This document shows positions 53,221 through 61,062 of a stretch of DNA of 64,000 nucleotides, one piece after another. The stretch is from the NCBI RefSeq assembly GCF_000960995.1, contig NZ_CP009435.1, positions 1,426,001-1,490,000 on the forward strand, written 5' to 3'. Position numbers and translations under genes: made by a program. Source of the DNA: Burkholderia glumae LMG 2196 = ATCC 33617. Lineage in GTDB: Bacteria; Pseudomonadota; Gammaproteobacteria; Burkholderiales; Burkholderiaceae. Below the pieces are notes generated by a model. The model was not told where the DNA came from, ran no database searches, and saw nothing but the letters and a program-made list of their open reading frames with translations. Position 1 is the stretch's first letter. Every line of letters starts with the position of its first letter.

Positions 53221-54714
53221 TCAGAAGTCGCCGTCGAGGCCGTCCTGAACCTGTTCGGCCGCGCGCAGCACCGCGCGCGCCTTGTTCTCCGTTTCCTGCC
53301 ATTCCGATTCGGGCACCGAGTCGGCCACCACGCCGGCGGCCGCCTGCACGTAGAGGTTGCCGTTGTGGATCAGGCCGGTGCGGATCGCGATCGCGAGGTC
53401 CATCTCGCCCGAGAACGACAGATAGCCGACCGCGCCGCCGTAGAGGCCGCGCTTGACCGGCTCGAGCTCGTCGATCAATTCCATCGCGCGCACCTTCGGC
53501 GCGCCGGACAGCGTGCCGGCCGGGAACGTCGCGCGCAGCACGTCGTAGTTCGTCATGCCGGGCTTGAGCGTGCCCTCGACCGAGCTGACGATGTGCTGCA
53601 CGTGCGAGTACTTCTCGATCACCATCCGGTCGGTGACGGCTACCGAGCCGGTGGTCGCGATGCGGCCCACGTCGTTGCGCGCGAGGTCGATCAGCATCAC
53701 GTGCTCGGCGATCTCCTTCGGATCGTTGAGCAGTTCGGTGGCGAGCGCCGCGTCGCGTTCCGGCGTGTTGCCGCGCGGGCGCGTGCCGGCCAGCGGGCGG
53801 ATCGTGACGACCTGGTCCTCGCCGCGCTTTTCCTGGCGCACCAGGATCTCGGGCGAGGCGCCCACCACGTGGAATTCGCCGAAGTTGTAGTAGTACATGT
53901 ACGGCGACGGGTTCAGGGATCGCAGCGCCCGGTACAGCGACAGCGGATTGTCGCGAAACGGCTTGGTCAGGCGCTGGCCGACCTGCACCTGCATCAGCTC
54001 GCCGGCCGCGATGTATTCCTTGGCCTGGCGCACCGCCGCCAGATAGTCGTCCTTCTTGAACTCGCGGAACGTCTCGGTGCGCACGCTCGCCGACGTGACG
54101 GGCGGCTGCACCGTCGCATGCAGCCGCTGCTTCAGTTCGCGCAGCCGCTGCTTCGCCTTCGCGTAGGCTTCCGGCCGGCCCGGATCGGCGTAGACGATCA
54201 GATAGAGCTTGCCGGCGAGGTTGTCGATCACGGCGACTTCCTCGGTCAGCAGCAGCTGGATGTCCGGCAGGTTCAGATCGTCGGGCGGCGTCGAGTCGGC
54301 GAGCTTCTTCTCGATGTAGCGCACCGCGTCGTAGCCGAAGTAGCCGGCCAGGCCGCCGCAGAAGCGTGGCAGGCCGGGACGCTGGGCCACCTTGAAGCGC
54401 GCCTGGAAGGCCTCGATGAAGGCGAACGGATCGCCTTCGTGGGTTTCCACCACCTGGCCGTCGGTGACGATCTCGCAGACGCCGTTGCGGGTGCGCACCA
54501 GCGTGCGGGCCGGCAGCCCGATGAACGAGTAGCGCCCGAAGCGCTCGCCGCCCACCACCGATTCGAGCAGGAACGAATTGGCGCCGCCGCGCTCGGGCTG
54601 CGCGAGCTTCAGGTACAGCGACAGCGGGGTTTCGAGGTCGGCCAGCGCCTCCGCGATCAGCGGGATGCGGTTGTAGCCGGCGTTCGCGAGCGATTGGAAT
54701 TCGAGTTCAGTCAT
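53221..54714 (-). CDS. trpE: Anthranilate synthase component I
   Basis: TrpE converts chorismate to anthranilate, with ammonia from TrpG, and is normally feedback-inhibited by tryptophan. The protein has 497 residues. The chorismate-binding domain contains GASPEILVR, RPLAGTRPRG, LIDLARNDVGR, FPAGTLSGAPKVRAME and GGAVGYLSF. The N-terminal domain has LLESVVGGERFGRYSFIG, the region that carries the tryptophan-inhibition site in the family. It lies downstream of a leader peptide and hairpin, so transcription is probably attenuated by tryptophan supply as well. Confidence 0.96.
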   Translation of the reverse strand: MTELEFQSLANAGYNRIPLIAEALADLETPLSLYLKLAQPERGGANSFLLESVVGGERFGRYSFIGLPARTLVRTRNGVCEIVTDGQVVETHEGDPFAFIEAFQARFKVAQRPGLPRFCGGLAGYFGYDAVRYIEKKLADSTPPDDLNLPDIQLLLTEEVAVIDNLAGKLYLIVYADPGRPEAYAKAKQRLRELKQRLHATVQPPVTSASVRTETFREFKKDDYLAAVRQAKEYIAAGELMQVQVGQRLTKPFRDNPLSLYRALRSLNPSPYMYYYNFGEFHVVGASPEILVRQEKRGEDQVVTIRPLAGTRPRGNTPERDAALATELLNDPKEIAEHVMLIDLARNDVGRIATTGSVAVTDRMVIEKYSHVQHIVSSVEGTLKPGMTNYDVLRATFPAGTLSGAPKVRAMELIDELEPVKRGLYGGAVGYLSFSGEMDLAIAIRTGLIHNGNLYVQAAAGVVADSVPESEWQETENKARAVLRAAEQVQDGLDGDF

Positions 54715-54930
54715 GTTCCGGTCCTGTCTGGACGAGCGGCAAAAGGTGCCGGGAGAATCGCGGGCGCTGCGCGGCGGGCCGGGGGGGCGGGACGGTCGTA
54801 AGCCTGACCGGCTTGCGCTCCGCTCACGCGCTGCGCCGGCATGCCTAGCCGCTGCCCGGACGCGGCGGCGTACGGCATGGCGGTGCGGGACGGCGAATCG
54901 GTGGACGGGGCGCGGACACGCGCAGCAAAC

Positions 54931-54959
54931 AAAAAACGGATACCGGAGCCGAACTCCGG
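54931..54959 (-). terminator. trp attenuator hairpin and U-run
   Basis: In the trp leader transcript CCGGAG-UUCGG-CUCCGG (54959-54943) is followed after 6 bases by six U (54936-54931). It begins 15 bases after the trpL stop codon. The 6-base offset before the U-run is unusual for an intrinsic terminator. The U-run is also the 3' half of a perfect 13-base long-range helix (54928-54940 with 55028-55040) whose other half lies in trpL codons 4-8. Confidence 0.7.
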
Positions 54960-54974
54960 CGAACCTCGACGAGG

Positions 54975-55049
54975 TTAGCGCGACCAGCGACGCCAGGGCC
55001 AGGCTCCCCGGTCGATGCTGCTCAGACTCCGTTTTTTGTTCAGAAACAT
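54975..55049 (-). CDS. trpL: trp operon leader peptide
   Basis: A 24-codon ORF begins at ATG 55049, 17 bases after the gph stop, and ends at TAA 54975. It starts MFLNKKRSLSS and ends AWPWRRWSR, with Trp at positions 17, 19 and 22. Three Trp codons within six codons, in a genome with few Trp codons, followed by a hairpin plus U-run and then trpE, is the arrangement of a ribosome-mediated trp attenuator: when charged Trp-tRNA is scarce the ribosome stalls on these codons and an alternative RNA fold lets transcription continue. No strong Shine-Dalgarno is visible. The reading frame and codons were checked base by base; the regulatory role is inferred. Confidence 0.82.
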   Translation of the reverse strand: MFLNKKRSLSSIDRGAWPWRRWSR

Positions 55050-55065
55050 GCGGTGGAAGATCAAA

Positions 55066-55779
55066 TCAGAGGGTATGCCCGATGCGATTGTGCGCGGTGA
55101 TGACCTGCGCCGCCACGAGCAGCGAGCCGACTATACCATCCGAATTTATCGTTTGTATAGCCTTGCCATGGTTGTAGCCGTAGGGCACCGTCAGCGTCGC
55201 GAGGCCCGCCGCGCGGCCCGCGATCGCGTCGTTTTCCGAGTCGCCGATGGCCACCGCCAGCGCCGGTTCGACACCGAGCCGCTCGCAGGCGGCGAGCATC
55301 GGCAGCGGGTCGGGCTTCTTGCGCGGCAGGCTGTCGCCGCCGAGCACCACGCCGAAATAGCCGTCCAGCGCGTATTGCGCGAGCAGCTCGGCGGCGAAGC
55401 GCAGCGGCTTGTTGGTCACGCAGGCGAGCGCGAGGCCCGCCTCGCGCATCGCGCGCAGGCCGCCCTCGACGTCGGGGTAGAGCCGCGTGTGACGGCCGTT
55501 GATCTTGGCGTATTCGGTCTGGTAGATCGCCAGCGCGTCGTCGAAGCGAGCCTGCGCCTCGGCCTCGGCAAAGCGCGGCTTCAGCACCTGCGCGATCAGG
55601 TTCTCGGAGCCCTTGCCGACGTAATGCATGACCTCGTCGCGCGTCGTGGCCGGGGCGCCCAGCCGGGCGAGCATGGCGTTCAGGCCCGCCGTGAAATCGT
55701 CGGCGGTGTCGATCATGGTGCCGTCCAGATCGATTAGCGCGGCCGCGAGCCTCGGCGCGGCGAAGCGGATCGTCGTCAT
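55066..55779 (-). CDS. gph: Phosphoglycolate phosphatase
   Basis: Gph is a HAD phosphatase that hydrolyses 2-phosphoglycolate, a product of DNA repair and oxygenation side reactions. The protein has 237 residues. Motif I is LIDLDGTMIDT with Asp17 and Asp19, motif III includes KKPDPLP, and motif IV is IGDSENDAIAGRAAG. ATG 55779 lies 4 bases after the rpe stop; an in-frame ATG at 55797 would overlap rpe. The last 25 residues are encoded by unusually AT-rich DNA that also appears to hold the trp promoter. Confidence 0.93.
   Translation of the reverse strand: MTTIRFAAPRLAAALIDLDGTMIDTADDFTAGLNAMLARLGAPATTRDEVMHYVGKGSENLIAQVLKPRFAEAEAQARFDDALAIYQTEYAKINGRHTRLYPDVEGGLRAMREAGLALACVTNKPLRFAAELLAQYALDGYFGVVLGGDSLPRKKPDPLPMLAACERLGVEPALAVAIGDSENDAIAGRAAGLATLTVPYGYNHGKAIQTINSDGIVGSLLVAAQVITAHNRIGHTL
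55130..55159 (-). promoter_or_regulatory. Candidate trp leader promoter inside the gph 3' end
   Basis: On the minus strand TATACA (55159-55154), an 18-base spacer and TATAGT (55135-55130) form a plausible promoter within an AT-rich island in the last codons of gph. It would start a leader of about 70 bases before trpL, separating trp regulation from rpe-gph. Confidence 0.5.
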
Positions 55780-55783
55780 CGGC

Positions 55784-56470
55784 TCAGCCCTTCGCAACGC
55801 CGGCGAGCGACGCGCGCATCTCGTCGATCACGGCCCGGTAGTCGGGCTTGCCGAAGATCGCGGAGCCGGCCACGAAGGTGTCCGCGCCCGCCGCGGCGAT
55901 TTCGGCGATGTTGTCGACCTTCACGCCGCCGTCCACCTCGAGATGGATCTCGCGGCCGGTGCGCTCGCGGTAGGCGTCGATCTTCGCCCGCGCCTCGCGC
56001 ACCTTGCGCAGCGCCTCGGGGATGAACGACTGGCCGCCGAAGCCCGGGTTCACCGACATGATCAGCACCAGATCGAGGCGGTCCATCACGTGGTCGAGGT
56101 AGTTGAGCGGCGTGGCCGGGTTGAACACGAGGCCGGCCTTGCAGCCATGGTCCTTAATCAGGCTCAGCGTGCGGTCGATGTGATCGGAGCCTTCCGGGTG
56201 GAAGCTGATCACGTTGGCGCCCGCCTTCGCGAAGTCCGGCACGATCCGGTCCACCGGGCGCACCATCAGATGGACGTCGATCGGCACCTGCACGTGCGGC
56301 CGGATCGCTTCGCAGACGAGCGGCCCGATCGTCAGGTTCGGGACGTAGTGGTTGTCCATCACGTCGAAGTGGATCCAGTCGGCGCCGGCGGCGACGACAT
56401 TGCGGACTTCTTCGCCGAGCCGCGCGAAATCGGCTGACAGAATGCTGGGAGCGATGCGGAATTGCGTCAT
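55784..56470 (-). CDS. rpe: Ribulose-phosphate 3-epimerase
   Basis: Rpe interconverts ribulose 5-phosphate and xylulose 5-phosphate in the pentose phosphate pathway. The protein is a 228-residue TIM barrel. N-terminal IAPSILSADFARLGEEV, the metal-binding HFDVMDNHYVPNLTIGP, LIMSVNPGFGGQ and EVDGGV are diagnostic. It leads the leftward rpe-gph pair that runs into the trp leader, an arrangement known from other proteobacteria, and is divergent from apaG. Confidence 0.96.
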   Translation of the reverse strand: MTQFRIAPSILSADFARLGEEVRNVVAAGADWIHFDVMDNHYVPNLTIGPLVCEAIRPHVQVPIDVHLMVRPVDRIVPDFAKAGANVISFHPEGSDHIDRTLSLIKDHGCKAGLVFNPATPLNYLDHVMDRLDLVLIMSVNPGFGGQSFIPEALRKVREARAKIDAYRERTGREIHLEVDGGVKVDNIAEIAAAGADTFVAGSAIFGKPDYRAVIDEMRASLAGVAKG

Positions 56471-56649
56471 GTCGGTAGCGGGGGGCGTGCGTTGATGCGA
56501 AGCCGCCATTCTACCGCCGCGGGCGGCGCCGGCTGCCGCGCGGTTGCGGGCGCTGGCGGCATCAAGCAGAATGCCGACCAGAGCGGGCCGCCGGGCGGGC
56601 CGTGCGGCGTCCCGCCGGGGCGCCGGTCGACCTTCGAAGCAGGAACCCC

Positions 56650-57024
56650 ATGAGCCAGTACGAATTCAGCGTGTCGGTGAAAACAGCTTATCTGCCGGAA
56701 CAATCCGACCCGGAGCGGCGTCAATATGCATTCGCCTACACGCTGACGATTCGCAATACCGGCCAGGTGGCGGCGCAGCTGATCGCGCGGCACTGGGTGA
56801 TCACCGACAGCGAACAGCAGGTGCAGGAAGTGAAGGGACTCGGCGTGGTCGGCCATCAGCCGCTCCTGAAGCCGGGCGAGCAATTTGAATACACGAGCTG
56901 GGCGGTGATCGCGACGCCGGTGGGCAGCATGCGCGGCGCTTACTTCTGCGTGGCCGAGGACGGCGAGCGCTTCGACGCGCCGGTCGCCGAATTCGCGCTG
57001 CACATGCCGCGCACGCTGCACTGA
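56650..57024 (+). CDS. apaG: ApaG protein
   Basis: The 124-residue ApaG/CorD family protein is a single beta-sandwich (fibronectin III-like) domain. Conserved blocks are YLPEQSDPERRQYAFAYTLTIRN, ARHWVITDSEQQVQEVKGLGVVGHQP and FEYTSWAVIATPVGSMRGAYFC. The function is unclear; it has been linked to cobalt/magnesium phenotypes and nucleotide binding. ATG 56650 has GGAA 4 bases upstream. It is divergent from rpe. Confidence 0.93.
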   Translation: MSQYEFSVSVKTAYLPEQSDPERRQYAFAYTLTIRNTGQVAAQLIARHWVITDSEQQVQEVKGLGVVGHQPLLKPGEQFEYTSWAVIATPVGSMRGAYFCVAEDGERFDAPVAEFALHMPRTLH

Positions 57025-57036
57025 GGGCGCGGGGCC

Positions 57037-57189
57037 TTAGCTTCGGTTGCGCGGATCGTCGGCTTGCTGCCGGCGCTGCTGTTTCTTGCCGGACGCGGTC
57101 CAGGCGACGATGAAAATCAGCAGGCCGAGCGCCAGCAGTGATTCCAGCGCGAAGATCAGCATCGGGTATTCGTCGAACAGATCAGACAT
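57037..57189 (-). CDS. Small single-helix membrane protein
   Basis: A 50-codon ORF (start ATG 57189, stop TAA 57037) encodes an acidic N-terminus MSDLFDEYPM, one membrane helix at about 11-30 (LIFALESLLALGLLIFIVAW) and a basic Gln/Arg tail KKQQRRQQADDPRNRS. The helix followed by positive charges fits an inner-membrane protein with a cytoplasmic C-terminus. I know no family name. It is convergent with apaG (12 bases apart), and its ATG shares a CATG with the mltA ATG on the other strand, so one of the two starts may be different. Confidence 0.6.
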   Translation of the reverse strand: MSDLFDEYPMLIFALESLLALGLLIFIVAWTASGKKQQRRQQADDPRNRS

Positions 57190-58342
57190 GGCGGTTTCCA
57201 TCAAGAACGTTCATTGTAGGTGGTTCGGGCCGCGGCTAGCCGGATGGGCAGCCGCGATCGCGACGGCGGCGCTGCTGGCCGCCTGCGGCGGGGCGCCGGT
57301 GCGCCCGCCGGTGGCAAGGGCGCCCGGCGGCGCGCCGTTCGTGCCCGGCCAGGTGGCCGCCGAGCGGCTCACGCCGGTGGCCTGGCAGCAGGTGCCGGGC
57401 TGGCAGGACGACACGCTGATCGGCGCGACCATCGCGCTGCGCGAGAACTGCACGCGCCTCGCGCGCGTCCCCAACTGGCGCCGGGCCTGCGAGGCGGCCG
57501 GCCGGCTCGACGATCTCGACATCACCGGCGCGCGCAGCTTCTTCGAAACCTACTTCACCCCGTACCAGTTCGCCAACACCGACGGCACGCTCGACGGCCT
57601 CGTGACCGGCTACTACGAGCCGCTGCTGCGCGGCTCGCGCGTGCGCCGCGGGCCTTACCAGACCGCGCTCTACCGCTGGCCGGCCGGCTATCGCGCCGGC
57701 GCCGTGCTGCCGACGCGCGCGCAGCTCGAACGCTCGGGCGTGCTGAACGGCAACGAACTGGTGTGGGTCGATGATCCGGTCGACGCGTTTTTCCTGCAAG
57801 TGCAGGGCTCCGGGCGCGTGGTGCTCGACGACGGCACCGTGATGCGGGTCGGCTACGGCGGCACCAACAACCAGCCGTACCGGTCGATCGGCAAATGGCT
57901 GCTCGACCACGGCGAACTCACGCCCGGACAGGCGACCATGCAGGGCATCAAGGCCTGGGCGCGCGCCAACCCGACGCGGCTCGACGCGCTACTCGACACC
58001 AATCCGCGCTTCGTGTTCTTCCGCGAGATGCCCTCGCAGGAAGGCGTGCCGCAAGGCGGTGCGGACGGCCCGATCGGCGCGCTCGGGGTGCCGCTGACCG
58101 CCGAGCGCTCGATCGCCGTCGATCCGTCGGCGATTCCGCTCGGCACGCCGGTGTTCCTGCAGACCACGCGGCCGCTCACCAATACGCCGATGAGCCGGCT
58201 CGTGTTCGCGCAGGACACCGGCTCCGCGATCAAGGGCGGCGTGCGCGCCGATTATTTCTGGGGGCTCGGCGACGACGCGGGCGATCTGGCCGGCCGCATG
58301 AAGCAGGTCGGCCGGATGTGGCTGCTGCTGCCGAACTCCTGA
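57188..58342 (+). CDS. mltA: Membrane-bound lytic murein transglycosylase A
   Basis: MltA is an outer-membrane lipoprotein that cleaves glycan strands to 1,6-anhydro-muropeptides. The precursor has 384 residues with a lipobox LAAC giving lipidated Cys33. The MltA beta-barrel (TGYYEPLLRGSRVRRGPYQTALY) and the catalytic 3D domain (VFAQDTGSAIKGGVRADYFWGLG, with the conserved Asp residues) are present. ATG 57188 gives a 32-residue signal peptide; no other ATG lies before the lipobox. Its start overlaps the start of a small divergent ORF by two bases. Confidence 0.92.
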   Translation: MAVSIKNVHCRWFGPRLAGWAAAIATAALLAACGGAPVRPPVARAPGGAPFVPGQVAAERLTPVAWQQVPGWQDDTLIGATIALRENCTRLARVPNWRRACEAAGRLDDLDITGARSFFETYFTPYQFANTDGTLDGLVTGYYEPLLRGSRVRRGPYQTALYRWPAGYRAGAVLPTRAQLERSGVLNGNELVWVDDPVDAFFLQVQGSGRVVLDDGTVMRVGYGGTNNQPYRSIGKWLLDHGELTPGQATMQGIKAWARANPTRLDALLDTNPRFVFFREMPSQEGVPQGGADGPIGALGVPLTAERSIAVDPSAIPLGTPVFLQTTRPLTNTPMSRLVFAQDTGSAIKGGVRADYFWGLGDDAGDLAGRMKQVGRMWLLLPNS

Positions 58343-58391
58343 GGCGCGGCCGCCGCGGCGGGGCGCCTGCGGGGTGAGCCGGCGGCGGCCT

Positions 58392-59687
58392 TCAGCGGCG
58401 CCGGTCGATCACGCGGCGTGCCTTGCCGACCGAGCGCTCGATGCCGTTCGGCGCCAGCACCTCGACCACCGCGCTCACGCCGATCAGCGCCTTGATGTCG
58501 TGGGCCAGCGCGCGACGCGCGGCGTCCAGCTGCGCGGCATCGGCCGCCGCTTGCGGGCAGGGCTCCACGTTCAGCGTCATCACGTCGAGCGGGCCATCCT
58601 TCGTCAGCACGATCTGGAAATGCGGCGCCAGCGCGCGTTGCTTGAGCAACTGCTCCTCGATCTGAGTCGGAAACACGTTCACGCCGCGAACGATCATCAT
58701 GTCGTCGGCACGGCCGGTGATCTTCTCCATCCGCCGCATCGGGCGCGCCGTGCCGGGCAGCAGGCGTGTGAGATCGCGCGTGCGGTAGCGCACGATCGGC
58801 AGCGCCTCCTTGGTCAGCGAGGTGAACACCAGCTCGCCGAGTTCGCCGTCCGGCAGCACCTCGCCCGTCAGCGGATCCACCACCTCCGGATAGAAGTGGT
58901 CCTCCCACACCGTCGGGCCGTCCTTGGTGGCCGCGCATTCGGACGCGACTCCCGGCCCGATCACCTCCGACAATCCATAAATGTCGACCGCGTCGATACC
59001 CAGGCGGGCCTCGAGCGCCGCGCGCATCTCGTTGGTCCATGGTTCGGCGCCGAAGATGCCGATCCGCAGCGACGATTCGCGCGGGTCGAGCCCCTGCCGC
59101 TCCATCTCGTCGGCAATCGACAGCATGTAGCTCGGCGTCACCATGATGATGTCGGGCCGGAAATCGCGAATCAGCTGCACCTGCTTCTCGGTCTGGCCGC
59201 CGCCGAACGGGATCACCGTCAGGCCGGCGCGCTCGGCGCCGTAATGCGCGCCCAGGCCGCCCGTGAACAGGCCATAGCCGTAGCTGACGTGGACCTTGTC
59301 GCCGCGTCGCGCCCCGGCCGCACGGATCGAGCGCGCGACGAGGCCGGCCCAGGTGTCGATGTCGCGTGCCGTGTAGCCGACCACGGTAGGCTTGCCGGTG
59401 GTGCCGGACGAGGCGTGCAGGCGCGAGACCCGCTCCGGCGGTACCGCGAACATGCCGAACGGATAGTTGTCGCGCAGGTCGTCCTTGGTCGTGAACGGGA
59501 ACCGCGCGAGATCGGCGAGGCCGCGCAACTCGTGCGGATGCACCCCCGCCGCGTCGAACTTGCGTCGATAGACAGGCGAGTTCTCATAGGCGTGCGTGAG
59601 CGACCACCGCAGGCGCTCGAGCTGCAGCGCCTGCAGTTCGTCGCGGCTGGCGGTCTCGATCGGTTCGAGCGCAAGTTGAGCGTTCAT
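58392..59687 (-). CDS. paaK: Phenylacetate-CoA ligase
   Basis: PaaK activates phenylacetate to phenylacetyl-CoA with ATP, the entry step of aerobic phenylacetate catabolism. The 431-residue adenylate-forming enzyme shows the phosphate loop HASSGTTGKPTVVGYT, YGLSEVIGPG (A5 region) and TGRADDMMIVRGVNVFPTQIE in the hinge and C-terminal domain. It is the distal gene of the leftward paaN-paaG-paaI-paaK cluster, 42 bases after paaI, and is convergent with mltA. Confidence 0.96.
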   Translation of the reverse strand: MNAQLALEPIETASRDELQALQLERLRWSLTHAYENSPVYRRKFDAAGVHPHELRGLADLARFPFTTKDDLRDNYPFGMFAVPPERVSRLHASSGTTGKPTVVGYTARDIDTWAGLVARSIRAAGARRGDKVHVSYGYGLFTGGLGAHYGAERAGLTVIPFGGGQTEKQVQLIRDFRPDIIMVTPSYMLSIADEMERQGLDPRESSLRIGIFGAEPWTNEMRAALEARLGIDAVDIYGLSEVIGPGVASECAATKDGPTVWEDHFYPEVVDPLTGEVLPDGELGELVFTSLTKEALPIVRYRTRDLTRLLPGTARPMRRMEKITGRADDMMIVRGVNVFPTQIEEQLLKQRALAPHFQIVLTKDGPLDVMTLNVEPCPQAAADAAQLDAARRALAHDIKALIGVSAVVEVLAPNGIERSVGKARRVIDRRR

Positions 59688-59729
59688 CGGTGTCTCCTGC
59701 CATCGTCCTGTTCGCTGGCGGCGGCGCGC

Positions 59730-60209
59730 TCAGGCGCCGGTCGCGGTCACGGTGCCCCCGATCCGGGCCGACTTGCCGCGGAACATCGCCACCGTCTCGC
59801 CCGCGCGGTTGGTCACGCGGATATCGTAGATGCCGTGGCGGCCGCTCAGCGTCTGCTCGTGCGCCTCGGCCGTCAGCACCTCGTTCAAGGCGACGGGGCG
59901 CAGGAACTCGATCGAGCAGCCGGCTGCCACCGTATTCAGGTTGTGCGAATTGCAGGCGAACGCGAAGGCGGAATCGGCCAGCGCGAAGATCATCCCGCCG
60001 TGGCAGGTGTGGTGGCCGTTCAGGAACTCGGCGCGCACCGCCATGCGCATTCGCGCGCGGCCCGGCCCGACCTCGAGCAGCTCGATGCCGAGCGCGCGGG
60101 TGCAGGCGTCGGCCGCGTACATCGCGTCGGCGGCCGCCCGCGCGAGCGCGTCGGGGTCGGCCTGGTTATCGGTATCGGCGGCCGAGCCAGGGGCGCGGGG
60201 GGCGTTCAT
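59730..60209 (-). CDS. paaI: Hydroxyphenylacetyl-CoA thioesterase PaaI
   Basis: PaaI is a hotdog-fold thioesterase that hydrolyses (hydroxy)phenylacetyl-CoA, thought to rescue CoA from dead-end intermediates of the pathway. The 159-residue protein contains HTCHGGMIFALADSAFAFACNS, the hotdog helix with the catalytic Asp, and EFLRPVALNEVLTAEA. The first 25 residues are a Pro/Asp-rich extension. Its ATG is 1 base after the paaG stop, so translation is probably coupled. Confidence 0.93.
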   Translation of the reverse strand: MNAPRAPGSAADTDNQADPDALARAAADAMYAADACTRALGIELLEVGPGRARMRMAVRAEFLNGHHTCHGGMIFALADSAFAFACNSHNLNTVAAGCSIEFLRPVALNEVLTAEAHEQTLSGRHGIYDIRVTNRAGETVAMFRGKSARIGGTVTATGA

Positions 60210-60210
60210 C

Positions 60211-61002
60211 TCAGCGTCCTTCGAAGCGCGGCGCCCGCTTCTCGATGAAGGCGGCCACCCCTTCCGCGTAGTCGTGCGATTGGCCCAGTTCGCGCTGGCG
60301 GTCGCGTTCGAGGTCGAGCTGCTGGTCGAGCGTTTGAGTCAGCCCTGCGCGCATGGTCTGCTTGATCGCGGCGATCGCGCGGGTCGGCTGCTTCGCGAGG
60401 TCGGCCGCGAGCGCGGCGGCGCTGGCGGCCAGCGCGTCGTCGTCGACGGCGCGCCAGATCAGCCCCCACTCGGCCGCGCGTTCGGCACCTAGTTTCTCGC
60501 CCGTCAGCGCGAGTCCGAGCGCGCGCGCGAAGCCGACGCGCTGCGGCAGGAACCAGGTACCGCCCGAGTCGGGCACCAGGCCGATCTTCACGAACGACTG
60601 GATGAAGTTGGCCGATTTCGCGGCCAGCACGAGGTCGCAGGCGAGCGCGAGGTTGGCGCCGGCGCCGGCCGCGATGCCGTTGACGGCGGCGATCACGGGC
60701 AGCGGCAGCCCCTGCAGGCGGCGCACCAGGGGATTGAAGTGCGTGTCGATCAAGGCGCCGAGATCGGTCGCCGCGCCGGGCGTGAAGTCGAGATCGGCGA
60801 GGTCCTGGCCCGCGCAGAAGCCTCGGCCCGCGCCGGTCAGCACCAGCGCGCGCGCTTGGCCCGCCTCCGCCTCGTCGAGCGCGGCGGCCAGCGCCGCGTG
60901 CATCGCGCGGGTGAAGCTGTTGAGCTTGTCGGGACGGTTCAGCGTGATCGTTGCGACCCGCGTCTGCGGGTCGAGCTCGAAGCGGATCGTATCGTGCGAC
61001 AT
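60211..61002 (-). CDS. paaG: 2-(1,2-epoxy-1,2-dihydrophenyl)acetyl-CoA isomerase
   Basis: PaaG isomerises ring-1,2-epoxyphenylacetyl-CoA to the oxepin before ring opening. The 263-residue crotonase-fold protein has the CoA-binding and oxyanion-hole segment GAGRGFCAGQDLADL and NGIAAGAGANLALACDLVLAA, with KIGLVPDSGGTWFLPQRVG carrying the catalytic Asp position. A Gln-Arg rich C-terminal helix region (QTLDQQLDLERDRQRELG) is typical. It lies 60 bases after paaN and directly before paaI. Crotonase members are hard to tell apart, but the context supports PaaG. Confidence 0.93.
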   Translation of the reverse strand: MSHDTIRFELDPQTRVATITLNRPDKLNSFTRAMHAALAAALDEAEAGQARALVLTGAGRGFCAGQDLADLDFTPGAATDLGALIDTHFNPLVRRLQGLPLPVIAAVNGIAAGAGANLALACDLVLAAKSANFIQSFVKIGLVPDSGGTWFLPQRVGFARALGLALTGEKLGAERAAEWGLIWRAVDDDALAASAAALAADLAKQPTRAIAAIKQTMRAGLTQTLDQQLDLERDRQRELGQSHDYAEGVAAFIEKRAPRFEGR

Positions 61003-61062
61003 CGGGATCTCCTCATGGAGACGCGCGGCCGGCGCCGTGCCGGCCGGTGCGGCGGGGATGGC

